Source: Podospora comata (taxonomy: Eukaryota; Ascomycota; Sordariomycetes; Sordariales; Podosporaceae). From it: a stretch of DNA of 64,000 nucleotides. The notes beneath the pieces were generated by a model. It saw nothing but the letters and a program-made list of their open reading frames with translations, was not told the DNA's origin and made no database searches. Where the stretch lies: contig CP071493.1 in assembly GCA_017354895.1 (NCBI GenBank), forward strand, positions 5,890,001 to 5,954,000, read 5' to 3'. Shown piece by piece: positions 22,614-35,307 of the stretch. Positions within the stretch are counted from its first letter, which is position 1. Each line of letters opens with the position of its first letter. The position numbers and the translations under genes are program-made.

Positions 22614-23979
22614 ATGTTGTCCTTGTCAAAACTGGCCGTCCTGGGCCTGGGACTCATCTCACAAGCTTCGGCCGTGATCCTACAAAACGGCCAAGTCAGG
22701 GAGACCAACTTCCCCAACACCCGCCTGGACAGCTTTTCTCCCTCTTCCTACAGGACATATCCCGCAAACGCGAGTGAGATCTCCTATAAGGGACGCTGGG
22801 ACTCCAAATATGTCTCCTGGTGGTCGTAAGTTTCCCATCCACCCCCCATCTCAGCTCATTGTTTCTAACCCTCTCCTCAGAGCCCCCGGCATCAAATTCG
22901 GCTACACCGGCCAGACCGTCGCCATCACCTTCGGCAACTTGACCACCGACCGCGTCCTCGTCGGCTACCGAATCGGCGGCCTCGACTGGATCTTCACCAA
23001 CATCACCGCGGGCGCCACCCACCTCCTTGTCTCCCCAGAGACCCCCGGCTCCTCCCTCACCGGCCCCATCAACCCCTGGACCTTTGAACTCCGAGTCTCC
23101 AACTGGGCGTACGGCATCCAAATCGACTCTGTCCACGTCGCCAAAGGAGAGAAACTGATCAAAATCCCCGAGCATGGCCGCCGCATCGAAGTCATCGGCG
23201 ACAGCCTCTCCGCGGGCATGTACACCACCTACGAGGGCCTCACCAGCTGGGCCTACGGTCTCGGGGCTGGTTTAGGAAACACCGAGTACTCCGTCACCGG
23301 GTACCCGGGCATTTGCGCCGCAGATCAAGACTGCTGGGGCAACCCCCGAGGGCAAGTCCATCAGTGGTTTTACACCTCCGACACCAGCTGGAGAGCCTCC
23401 CAAATTTGGGGAGACAACCCTGAGCCATGGGACTTTTCCAAGCAACCCGCCGCTGACATCGTCGTGATAAACATCGGCACCAACGACCACAACCAACACA
23501 ACAACGTCTCTACCGAGGCGTACATCGACGCGCTGGGTAAGATCATCCAGGGTGTCCACGGCAAGTGGCCCAAAGCACAAGTCATCGTCATGTCCCTTTG
23601 GCTAGGGTTCTACCAGCAGGGGAATACCTACCTCCCCAACGCGCCGGAGGGCTGGGTGAAAGAAATCCAGGACTTGGTGAAGTACTTCAACTCGGACAAG
23701 TACCTCAGCCAGCCGGTGATCTATGACGGGGTGACGAAGAAGAGCACCAAGTTGAGGGTGAAGAGGAAGGAGAGCCCGTTTGTGCACTGGTTCAATACCA
23801 AGGGGATCTTGCAGCATAATGATATTGGGCCGCAGTGGCATCCGACTGATGTGGGGGCTATCAAGGTTGCTAGTCACTTGCAGCAGTTTATCAGGATCAA
23901 GTTTGGGTGGGAGTTGGAGGCTACGGGGCCGGAGGTGTGGCATGAGACGCTTTATTGGAATGATGAGAGTGGTTATTAG
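22614..23979 (+). CDS. Secreted SGNH/GDSL esterase, carbohydrate esterase family 2 type
   Basis: Exon 1 is 22614-22825, the intron 22826-22880 (GTAAGT donor, CTAACC branch site, CTCAG acceptor), exon 2 22881-23979; 436 residues. A signal peptide (MLSLSKLAVLGLGLISQASA) starts the protein. Residues ~20-180 form a beta-rich N-terminal domain with GRWDSKYVSWWS and FGYTGQTVAITFGN. The SGNH hydrolase domain follows with the nucleophile block IEVIGDSLSAGM, the Asn block VVINIGTNDHN and the C-terminal acid/His block PQWHPTDVGA. This jelly-roll plus SGNH order is that of CE2 acetyl esterases, which remove acetyl groups from plant polysaccharides such as xylan or glucomannan outside the cell; the substrate here is inferred. 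One potential N-glycosylation site lies in FGNLT and another in FTNITAG. Codon choice changes from C-ending to G/T-ending after about 23640. Confidence 0.9.
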
Positions 23980-24155
23980 GGGGGTAGAAGTGTTCTGTTC
24001 TGTGCATAAGGTTAGGTATGAGATTGCGAGACTGGAAATATATGAAATATATGTTTGGGACAGTTCGCAAGATTGAAAAGTGCCTGTATTCTGTGTTGTG
24101 TGTGTTTAGAAGCTCCTACAAACAACACATGGCCGTTTGGATACTGCTTCCTGGC

Positions 24156-24185
<30 letters not shown>
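24156..24185 (+). repeat. (TTG)10 microsatellite
   Basis: Ten perfect TTG units about 180 bp beyond the esterase stop codon, in non-coding sequence or its 3' untranslated region. Confidence 0.9.
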
Positions 24186-24186
<1 letters not shown>

Positions 24187-25489
24187 ATGAACAGTCTCCG
24201 TAGGTACCTCACGCAAAAAAAAAAACAAAAAAATTCCATTTCAGCACAACCAAAGCACTTGTCATTCTGATGCGAAGACCATAGGGGGCTTACAGGTTTT
24301 GGAAACCAAGAAAGTTCTCGCTAGACAGATGATATCAAAGTTCTACCCCTTTGAGTGTCAGTGTCAAGCTTTTTGAGCTTGATACACAAAACCCGAGCTA
24401 AGCCACAATCCATACTCCTCAGATAAGCCGAGACATGATGCCTTGCATCATCCGCAAAAGCTCAGTCTATCTGATTTCACCTCATGATGTTTGTTTGCTA
24501 CTTTGAAACGCTTCACATCCCACGACCGTGGTGTCCGAAGACGGTGCGAGACGATCCTCCAGCGTCACTGTGGAACATGAAGTATAAGTAGCAAACAAAA
24601 TCCCAAAATCCTCCCATCCAGCCTGTCGGGTCTGTGTTTCCTATTCAAGACCGAAACCGGTTTCCCGGGAAGGTTGTCGTGGTGTTCTGGAAGGGTCTGC
24701 GGTCTGGACTGAAGCTGAACCGGCAACATCACTTCGATACGATACGTAACTTGTTGGCCTCGGCGTTTAACCTCCTCCCTATGGTAGATGATGATGGCGA
24801 ATCTAGACCATAGGTGTGTTTTGATCCATCATACACCCCCTCGTGATTCAGAACAAGCCTAGGAACGAATTAACCAGCTTCAGGGATTGCCCGTTTAGAC
24901 TAGGGCCGCCCTGTGTCTCGATACACTGCCGCGGTTGAAGACCCGGCCATAGTTCGCATGAAAAGTCTTCCGCGGTCCAGCCTCATTAATGCGCGCATAA
25001 CGCGGTTATTGACTATTACCTCCTCGCAGGATGCAGCTTTGCATGGAGTTCTGTCCTTCTCCCCGAGCTGGCCGGCCGAGCTGAAGCAACAATGGTGAAG
25101 CGGCCACATCCAGCATCGTGGCCGCCAGCAGGTCCAGAGGTTCTCGTGTTGTAAAGTGGATATACCCTCATCAGCCCCCGTTGGAGGAAAGGTCTCGCCT
25201 CCAAGGTCTAGCCTCGTCACCCAAGCTGATGAACTGATCTATCTTTATCAGCTTCACCATCTCCATACCTACCTCGGAGGTATGTCCGGACGACCTGAAT
25301 GGCTGAGCCGGTCTGAACAACAACAAGTTCATCACATGACGGCAAGGGATCCCACGTTGTCCTGAACCATCACCGTTGAACCGAGAGCTCAGGTGAGGGC
25401 CCTCGGAGACCCGGTAGGCCCAGCCTCATTGTTACAGCCGACTCAGCCGAGCTGCATCACAGCATCCTCCCTGTAGCAGACACAATCCA

Positions 25490-25503
25490 CCACGTGCACG
25501 TGG
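25490..25503. promoter_or_regulatory. Palindrome CCACGTGCACGTGG with two E-boxes
   Basis: A perfect 14-bp palindrome holding two CACGTG cores that share no base but are directly adjacent. CACGTG is the site of many bHLH and bZIP regulators. It lies in gene-free DNA about 1.5 kb beyond the esterase and 5.6 kb beyond the C2H2 gene, so no target can be named. Confidence 0.4.
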
Positions 25504-28500
25504 AAGTTGAAGAAAAACGTTGAGATGTTCACGCAAGAAGCCGCATCACCAGGTTCGCCGCTGTCGAGATCACACGAAAAATAAAATAAAAGGCATGGAC
25601 CAGGCTCACATACCAAACCAAAGAGCTAAGCCTTCGGGTGATTGCCGTGATTTTCCAACAGGCAGGTCGATCGATTCCCGGCCGTCTGTTAGAGCGGTGG
25701 ATCTGGCTGTAACCCAGACCACCTCATCCCATCATCGAATCTTTCTTGTCAAGGCCTGCTCCATGTTCAGAATTGCGCAAGATATCCCCGAATCCGGCAT
25801 CATACGAGGAACATGGTTTGCTAGTAGTTTGCAAGTGTCTTTCGGCACTTGGGGCTCTGCTTTCTCTTCTCCACAGAGCACAAAGTTAGTTTTGCCTCTC
25901 CAGATTCACAAAAGTCTCGAGTTCGATAGACCCTCGATAGTTTTGCCATATCCATCGGAAATATTTGCTCCATTGCATGCTGAAAAAAAATCCACTGACT
26001 CGCGAAGCTTCTCAAACCTGACGCGATTTTCCCCCCTCTCTTCAACATAGCGGTTCCACCCGCTGAAAACTGAATTTTTTGTTGGCCTTTTGGGGACTGT
26101 AGTCTCTTCGCCTTTCGCTCCAAACCATGATGTTTTTTTTATGTTTTTTTTGGTTTTTTTTTATAACTCACCTTCCTATTACGGACTGACGGATTGTGTC
26201 CATAGTTTCCACACCCCAAGACAAACGTGATCGACGAACTCTGTTCCACTGTCCCATTCTCGGTATCGGTTCGGGGTCTGCTCGGGGATGCATGGATAGG
26301 GACTGTTTACTGTCTGGATTTCATGATGGGTTTCCCCCCCTCTGTGGCTGGGCCGATGATGAATAGCGGTGAGTTGTTCGCCTTTTTGCAAAACCGCTTT
26401 GTCATGCTACTCTCCATCCCGCGGGAAAAGGTTTCATCCAGCACCGTTGAAAGCCGGCAGGGATGGGATGGCCCATAGCTGATGATACACCCTGCTCCGC
26501 ATGTTCACCGCATTGCAAAAATGCTACCGTGTCTTGCATCGAGGTCGTCTTGTCGCTACTTTGGTAAGGTCGCAACCATCAGCCCCTTCTGTCCTGCCTT
26601 CCTCTGGTAGCGTTGCGATGTGATGTTTGGTGATGTTTTGGTTCGCCTGGTTGAACCAACCAAGCGTGTCTCGCCAATTCGGGATTTGGCCGAACCGTGT
26701 GTCAAAAAGGGGGTTGCGCGCCTGTGTTTGAAACACAGAGGCTTGTCCACACCCGGCCCCCAATCACCCGGCACTTTCAAGCCTTCGCCGTTCTGATTCC
26801 CCAAGATAGGCAACCCGACGCGCTGGCCAAGGGTTTGTTCAATAACAACAGCCGACAAGAAGCGAGGCTGAAATTTTATTGTTGATGAAGCTGCAGCCTC
26901 GCGCCAACCTCGCTGTATTCGTATGTGATCAGGCGAGAAGAAGCAAGGCGGCTTGTCTTGTCATAGCCCTAGGGACTCCTTCCCGGCCGCCACGGAAGAT
27001 GATCACCGTCCCACTGTTCGTTTTGGCGTCGCCCGTTCCCGCACAAGGGGTTCGTCACACACGGGATTGCGGATGCGGAGTTCGTGATGGGTGTTCACCC
27101 TATTGTCTCATCCCACGAGCCTCCTCTTCATCATCAGCGTCATATACCGCTGCGGCTGATGCAGGTAAGCAAGCCTAAGACAGGTTGAGAAACCATTCCT
27201 CTGAGACATGCATACAGTCGAGATGAAAGTTCTCGAGAGGTGAGCAAAGCTCATGATTGGTAGGGCGAAGTCCCGGCAGCTGGGTAACGGGTCATGGCTT
27301 AGCGATTGCTTAGCGTCATGATCTTCATCCGCCTCAGCCGCCATGCAGAAGCACAGGGCACAGATCACCTCCAACCACCACTAACAAGAAGCCCATTGTT
27401 TCAGCCATTCCTACCGCGGCTTATCAATATTTTGCTCATGGAGGTGCCCGGGGCGTGCGTCCATCATCGAATAAATCGAGCTAGCAGTTAGCAGCGGCAG
27501 CGGCAGGAAGGGACGGGCTGATCGAGATCAGATCATCTGATGATGGTTCTCAGGGAATGCCTGTGTGAAGGATTCGCCTACCCCGAGCCGGTATCTTGAC
27601 TCTTTTCAGCTTGTCCGTTATGAGGATAGGCCTGCCACTCCGAGGAGAACCTCGCTGTTGGCGAGGGGCTTCGTTATTGCCGGCGGTGAAGGCGAGACTG
27701 GGACAACGATGAGTGGGCTGATTGAGGGGATCGCAACGTTGCGTATCCCGCAGAGGCCGGCGCTCTTGGCAGTGTTGGTGGATAGGATGTCCCAACCAGG
27801 CGAAAAGTCGTGCTCAGCAGAAAGAAGCCAGGGTCACCGGTGAGGGACCGGTCAAGAGATCTTGCATCATGGAAGGCAACCTTCAGGAACGCCAACCTGA
27901 AGCCCCTCGACTACTTCCAAGATTTGGGCAATGATGCCGTGGAGAGAGGTGATGATGTATCGCAGAAAACTAAAATGGGGTCAGTGTCAATCCTGTGGTT
28001 GGTTGAAACAGCCAAACCACCTTGGGGAACCCCTACACCGCAGCTGCCATTTGCTTCTTTCCTGTGGTCTCCCGTCCTGCAATGCATGGTCGTGTGGCAC
28101 ATGGCACAGCCATCACCACAGCACACTTGCGCATGGAACTTGCCAGAGGGCAAAAAGGGTCGTGGATCGTGTGGTGTATCCTGCACCGTGGCGCTGGATA
28201 ATTGTGTCTCACTTTAGCATCTCGTCCAAGGCCAAATACTGGCAGCGGATATCTGCACAATGCTGTGCTCACCTTCTTCATTCTTTTCCGCCCACCCTTC
28301 GCGATGTCCTCCACCAACAGAAAGCCTTCAGCAGCGACAACTTGACGCTTTCCCCCTAGTGCCATATCTAATATAAGCAAGGCTGTGATCCTCGATCTGT
28401 CAATCTTGAGTGCCCCGAGTGATCCTCATGATCTTGGTCCCCGTCCAATTGCATAATCCGCACAGACGAGCTACTTTCCCCTTCGGTACTACCTCCCCAG

Positions 28501-31138
28501 CTGCTGATTCGCCAATTGTCTCACCTTACCTAATCCAGCCGGCGCGGTCCGACACAACCCACTCCGCTGGGAAAATGACATCAACCACACACCAACCAGA
28601 ACAGCACAGACCACTAACCGTGCCACACCCTCACATCCGGTGCTGTTGCTGATCATCATCGGAAATCTTGCTTTGCTTCTTCTTTTCACGCGTGAGAATG
28701 CCACATTCGAGAATTTCTTCCAAAAGTTCCATCCACCACGACCTTTCTCATCTTGGCAGACGTGCAGTAAACGTGGTGATCGACAACACCCTCAACTTTG
28801 TCGCTCCCTCCAAAAATGTGATGGATGACCTCTGACTCGCCCAATCCACACGCACGAACCACCACGACTTGCGTCCAGAAGCACGCTAGAACAAATCACC
28901 CCCCAACCAACTTCTGCATTGCTGGTCCCTGAAGATGGGATGGGCAAAAAGAAAAAAACCTTGGACGAAAGACCTCGTCTCCACATGGCTCCACGGACAT
29001 TGCAAGGAACATTGGCAACTGCAGATCTTTCGCACTCGGGTAGCTTTCCTTTCCACTAACGAACGAACCTGCTGTCGTCACTTTTCTTCTAGCCTTCTTC
29101 CCGTTCCTTGGGATCGGGACAGACGAACTGGTCTCTGATAATCTCTTTTTTTATATTGGCAAAAATGGCATAAATCCAACTACAAACCATATGGCTGGTT
29201 CATGTCACCTGGTTACACAATGCATTGTAGTCAGTGTACCCTCAAAGTAACATCGCTGCCAGAGCACCGACCCCCACCACAGAAGCCAAATGTTTTGTTT
29301 GCATAAACGGCATTTCCACCCCCCAATGCACCACCTCATACCTACCTTACACCACTGCAAGATTCGCTGTCATGGCTGCTGACTGAAGATCCCATCATCT
29401 ATTGCCTTGCCCTATTCCTATTCAGTGCCCTATCTCCGTCCCCATGCTCACCAGTTGATTTCCGCATTACAAAGACCGGGCCGGCTCGCCCGCTGTTGTG
29501 TTTTTCTCTCTGCCCGCCAGTGCCGGCCGAAACCTGCCAAAAGTTGCCTTTTACCCCTTGTCATCAATCATCATGTCAGTGAGACAACCCCCCTCCGAAC
29601 GCAGATCCAAGTGGAGTTTAAACCCATCATCCCATCTTCAACCCAAGCGGTGCCAAGGGACCCTGCAGAATAGAACATCATCGAAAGTAGTGTAGGGAGT
29701 AAAGCGGCAAATGCAATTGAGGCAAATAGTACCCGCCCAAAAATCCCATCCACTCAGACAAACCCGACCATTCTCGCGAAGAGTTGAACTCTCATCCAGA
29801 AAGAATAATCGAGTCATGACCACCGAAAGGACCGATGACGCCTCTCCCCCCCCTCCCCCTTGCCCATCCCCGTAAATCTCATCTTCGCACTAAACCGTTT
29901 GATTTGTGGAGGATCGTCATCGTTCAACACACTTCCAGGTTGGCCGCCCGCGCTCTTCTTCGCCCAAAAGGAAAAAGCAAAAGCGGTAGTCACATCGTCA
30001 ACGCTTAATTAGTCCCACAACGCAACCATCAAGAATGCAGATCATTTCATCCTCATTCAATCAGAGGGAAAGTCATTCTCCCCAATGGGAATTCTCAAAG
30101 TGCCATCCATATCCCCATTTACACAAGCGACAAAGAGTTTCATGTTTGTGATACCAAGCCCCGACTCGGAAGGATTTCCAAAAAACTTCAAACTTGTATC
30201 ACCAAGTATCCTATTTCATCATCAATTTCGCCACACACACCTCCACCATACCAAAATCCACACAATAAACCCGCAAAAAGGAGATAAACTCTCTTGTGCA
30301 ACGACGATCTGTTTCCAATTTTTGAATTTTCAATTTTCCTTGCTTCTCCTCACCCAACTAAACTGTAGCCAGCGGGTCGTGACAGCTCCGCAAACCTAGC
30401 CCCCTAGAGAGGCCCATATTCCTCCCCCTCCTCCATCTATATACACGTAATTATTCCTTTTTTTTTTTGGCGTGTATATGTCTTCGCAACACAAACACAC
30501 ACCAGAAAAAAGAGAGGGGGAATCAGATCGTCAGATACATCATGCCGCACATAAAACAAAAAAGACTACCGCCAAAAGAAAGAAAGAAACGCCCCATGTA
30601 AATGCTTTGCCAAAAACCCCCGATGTTGTGAACCCACGCCTCCCCCCGCCATTGATTGAACCCTAAAAGTTTCGCCGCAACCCCCTTCAACCCGCCATGG
30701 AACATCCCAGTTATGACGTTTGTGTTGTGTTCCCTTTCCCTTGCGCCAGAAGCAGTGGAGAAAGTCCAAAAGAGAAAAAATTCCTTTCACCCTCCTGTGT
30801 TTTGCGCCGACCCCAAAACCCAGCCGCCTTTCTTTGTTTTAGAAAAAAAAATCCCAATTTGCGTAAGTAGTCTGATGCGAATCATGTCCTCGTCTTTCAA
30901 GAAGAAAACTCTCGGCTGAAAAAACACCACCCAGCCAGAAAAAAAATTAGAAACTAAAAAGTACCAGTAATTTTGCCATGGTGTGGGGTCGTTGTATGGT
31001 ATAACGATTTTATCCTGCACCGCCAGGGTTTGGGATGTATTTTCTTCGGCTGGTTTGTGGTTGTCGAAAGGGAGGGGGGGTTGATATTAAAAGTAAACCA
31101 GCACTGGAGAGACCTGCTGTCCAAGCTCACACACGCAT

Positions 31139-32174
31139 TCAAGACCGGTTGGCGGTGCTGCCATTGCTGCTGCTGCTGCTGTCATAGTTGTGGCAACCGC
31201 GCTCGTGGCGTTTCATGTTGCTTCGCACACTGAAGGCCTTGCCACAGCCGGCGACCGGGCACTTGAATGGCTTCTCGCCAGTGTGGGAGTGGCTGTGGAT
31301 GCGGAGAGAGCTGGGACGCGAAAAGGCCTTGTTGCATGTTGGGCAGATGTACCTGTCTTGGCTCTGGGGGAACGAGGCGGCCGAGGACGGGGCAATGTAG
31401 TGGTGATGTTGCCATGGGTTCGCACCGGCAGGCGCAAGAGTCATGGACAATGGTGGAGGGAAAGCCTGCGTCTATCAGTTAGCTTGGTGTTGTCCGGCTG
31501 TAGTGTGCAAGAAAGCAACATACCTGCGGAAGAGGCCGCTGGAAGTAAAGGCCCGACATGGGAGGAGGAGGGGCGGCGGCGGGATAGTAGGCAGAAATGG
31601 TGGGCTGAGCAATGTAGGATGGTGCAGCAAAGTGTGGTTGGTATGCTGAAGGTTGAACCGACATTCTCGGGGCGGCAGCGGCCATCGGGGGAACGCCAGA
31701 GTCCATGGGCCCCAGTGGAGGAGTGGTCTCATAGTAGTAGTTGGAACCGTTCGAGACCTGGCTGGCTGACCTCGTGGGCGGCGAGTTGTATCCCTCGAAG
31801 GATTCTCCCGAAGACATGGGAGGACTTGGTGGGAGTCCCCTCAAAGCTGGGTTGCCATAGTGCGAGGAGTTGGGCCTGGCGTCGGACTTGGAAGAAGACG
31901 ATTGGGCTGGGGATCTTGTTAGCACCGGGTTCCATGCAGTCGTGCTGCCAAAGTCCATACATTGTTGTTGCTGTTGCTGTTGCTGCTGCTGTTGAGCCTG
32001 AGCGTGTGTCTCAGCGGTGGGAGACCCTTGGTCGGCAAGTCCCAAAAGGTTGGAGATGGAAGGCAACGAGCATCTCGAGCTGTCGTCCATTGGTGGAGAT
32101 GGTGGAGGAATGTATCCATAGTGAATGCTTTGCTGAGGTGCAGCGTACTGGGTGGTGACCATTGTGCCTGCCAT
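31139..32174 (-). CDS. C2H2 zinc-finger transcription factor, FlbC-like
   Basis: Exon 1 is 32174-31524, the intron 31523-31466 (GTATGT donor, CTAAC branch site, CGCAG acceptor), exon 2 31465-31139; 325 residues. Residues 1-257 are low-complexity: Pro/Ser/Tyr-rich with a glutamine run of about twelve and an Ala/Pro-rich part, typical of an activation region. Two zinc fingers lie near the C-terminus. Finger 1 (~258-278) reads YICPTCNKAFSRPSSLRIH and has C-x2-C-x12-H-x3-H spacing; finger 2 (~286-309) reads CPVAGCGKAFSVRSNMKRH with C-x4-C-x12-H-x4-H. They are joined by a classical TGEKPF linker. The finger sequence and terminal position resemble FlbC-type regulators of conidiation in Aspergillus and relatives; that identity is probable, not certain. 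The ATG at 32174 is the first in frame; the frame continues upstream without an ATG. The gene stands alone in about 20 kb. Confidence 0.85.
31950..32008 (-). repeat. CAA/CAG repeat coding polyglutamine
   Basis: Interrupted CAA/CAG units encode the run of about twelve glutamines in the C2H2 factor's N-terminal region. Such tracts are usually polymorphic in length. Confidence 0.8.
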
Positions 32175-35100
32175 TTTGTTTTCTAGTGTGTGAAGATTTA
32201 TCCCTTGTTGGTGGGGAAAGAGCGGTCTTGTCGTCGCAACTTGAAGCTTCAAAGCTTTGATCAAGTGTTCTTCTTGTGTGGCTGGAGTGGTCGAGGAGGT
32301 CGAGTATCGAGTGCCAGCTGGATATATTATGCGGTGGGTCTTGTCTCTGTCGACGACGAGTGATGTGATGGTATGATATCAAAGATCAGGATGTCCAAGT
32401 CAGGTCGGTAATCCGGGAGTGAGAAGGGGGGGTGTGGCGGTTTAAGTACGTGCATCACAGCAGAGGCTTGTTGACGTCGGGATGGGGAGGGCAGGGTGTT
32501 TTGTACCGTCAGATCTCCCGGCGGTACATCCATGGAGACTGTATGAATGATCAAGCGCAAATCCACCAGCATCCACAAGTTGATCCCCGGACCAAGGCGG
32601 CCAGTGAGTTGTCACAAAGTGGGTGGGTCGGCCTTGGGGTGCTGTGCCAGGCCAGGGATCAGGGCATGGGGCCGATGGTGATCAGAGGGGTCTCCCCCGT
32701 TGTCGCCAGGACCCCCAGTCCGGTACGTACCTCAGACTCGAAATGCTCGATACCCTTCAGAGCATGTCACCCGTGCACCCATCCGTCCAATTCCATAGAG
32801 TTATAACGCCTCCTGTTATATGTTCATACGGGGCTCTGACTGCCTCATTGTGCATTGGTGCTGGGTGTCCATCTCTTCTGCCTGGCTGGGCCTATTATTC
32901 TCCTTCACAACCTTGGTCAGGGTTTTATTACCTACACTATCAAAAAATAGGCCGACTCTCTTCACTTCATCCTTCAAGAAGGATGCTCTCGAGGTAAGGT
33001 CCAGCCAGTGTCATTGCATGACCAGGTTCCGTAGATAGGTACATATCTCACATTGTGTACGTGCCGTAGTTACCCAAGGTCGGTTATGACTGGCTGTCTT
33101 TTTTCTACAGTACCAAACTGCCAGCCGGGCGCTACACAACAACGGGTCGGAAGGTCCCAGGAGGGGTCTGAATGATATGATTGCCATTGATCTGCCGAGT
33201 CCAAACGTCTGAGGCTCATGCACAGAGACTGGTCATTCGACTGGCGAAACCAGTGCTTTGCTATGCATTCCGAAGTTTGCTGTTCATGGGTGTACAGCGT
33301 ATTGTCTGTGTAATTACTCCAGGCTCAACTGGCGTCAACAATCTGAATGGCTTCGTCGTGCTACCAACCTGACAGATCCTTTGACGAGGGTGGGATGGCA
33401 ACCCAAAGAGCGGAGAGCGGTGCACACATTTGTGTGGCGCGAATGCTTCTCCGGTCTAACCCAAAGGGGGAGGGTGTCTTCTTCACTTCTCCCACTTCCC
33501 ACACCCATTTCGCATGGGCTCGTGCATCCTGCAGAGCCCGCGGCGCACTATCCCAAACAGGAACTACCCCCCGGCCCCAAATGCTTGGCTGTTGACGATG
33601 TCGAGTACGTACCGAACACCCTGGTCTGTCACGGACGCTTGGGCGTATGGGAGACGGGCCCCTGAGCCCGGACGCGTGAAACTTGAGACGAGCAGCGACT
33701 CCGGATCCTTGTGCCTGAGCTTGCACTGCGACCGGATTCTCGAGCTGATCTTATGCCGTTCATCGTTACCACCATGTCAACAGCCCTCTCGAAACACCAG
33801 TCTACTATGATTCGCATCGGCTGCTGTACACATCGTGATGTCTGTCACCCGTGTTCCAGAACCCTCCCCAGGAGCCGTTGTGGGCGATCATGACATGTAA
33901 GTAAATATGCCACTCATCATAGACTCTTGATCTCACTGCCGCTAGTTGTCCTGCCCTGTATATGGGCCTGGAGGAGCATCGGTAAACTTCCTGCTGCGAC
34001 CATCAGGCTCCGGTTTCCAAGATCGAGACTAGCAAACAATTAATGTGCTCAGTGGAACGGTACTGCAGAACCAGACTCATCAGACCGCTCTTGCCATCAA
34101 GATGGCCACCCAACTTTGCAGACAGAGTTCCAGACTCCTGTCCAGGACGGAATGGCTGGCGGTCATGCAGGGGCATTCCCAAGAACCGAACGTTTTGGAC
34201 ATATCGGCAGCCATGATCTGTGGCCCTACAGGCACAGCAGAGCAGATCTTTTGAGGGTGTGCCGACAGTCTCAGAGCCTTTTTGTTTCGCGTATTCTTTT
34301 GGATACCACTGTTGCGATCGCTTGAAGGACCTGCCCGGCTATCAGCATGTTGGCCACCACATCCCGTATGTGAATCGCATAAACCATGCAGTAGTATGTT
34401 TTAGTCAGCTCTTGTTGATACTGGTCGTCCTATACTGACGGGATGATATGGGCTGAGCACAGTGTACATGGCGCAGGGAATGACCCTGGCATAGACACCC
34501 TAGCGTGGAGCTTGGAGCATGTTTCTTGACGAGATATCGGGGGATTTTCAGAAACAAAGGCTAATCTCAAAAGATCCTTTCCAGTCGGGAATGGCGATAG
34601 CTTCTGACATCAAGCCGAGATTCGCATCGGAGGCCAAGGGGATTTGATCTCCAGCGGAAGCGAGTCTTGAGAGCTGTCTGGGCCCTTGCCCTACCTACCT
34701 GTCTGGCGCTGCCATTGTCATGTCTGGTATGCAGCAGGGGCTGCTGACAGATGGATCTTCCGCACTCTCTTGAAAATCCGGTACTCGAGTGCTCGGTGCA
34801 CCTCTCGGGACGCTTGGTGTACGCTTTGGGCTATGGACTGGCCAGAACAGGCAGGGCGTCCAAAGGCATGACAACGGGATGAAGTTTCCGAGGGTAGCGT
34901 TGGCAGTCTGTCACCGACCTTAAACCCACCGGCCCCTCTGTAGGCGCTTGGGCTTCGAAGTTGACGATGGTAAGCTTCAAAACTTGGGATGACACTCGAC
35001 AGCTGCAGCCACCCGCGATGAAAGTCCTCGTGGCAGTTTGGCCCTCTAGGGTTTCCTGATGTTTCGATCCTGTTGTGACTCTTTACCAGAAAGGGAGTCG

Positions 35101-35250
35101 TAGTCTGAACAGCTGATGCCGCGGGGTTGCTGAATAGGTAGTATTCGACGAGAATCCGTGTTTCGGGCAACAGCTTGGCAAGACACCGGACACAGGGCTT
35201 TCCGAAAGCTTCAAAACAGCCTTGGGTCCAGGGGCTCTTCTCAGGTAGGT

Positions 35251-35307
35251 GGACTTTTGGACTTTTGGATATGCCTTCAAAGTGGAATATCGTGTGGAAT
35301 ATCGTGT
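35251..35307 (+). repeat. Two adjacent short tandem duplications
   Basis: A unit GGACTTTT is repeated at about 35252-35268, and the 12-bp unit GTGGAATATCGT is repeated at about 35282-35306. Both are non-coding and only 14 bp apart. Confidence 0.7.

Larger units (their letters stand above)
23980..31138. other. Gene-free region of 7.2 kb
   Basis: No open frame with a recognisable domain or plausible splice-joined gene was found on either strand. Composition is balanced, with no AT-rich relic blocks. It contains a TTG microsatellite, a palindromic double E-box, a tRNA-like hairpin, and long A/T-rich tracts around 26130-26165 and 29140-31000. The right end should hold the 3' untranslated region of the C2H2 gene. 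Confidence 0.5.
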
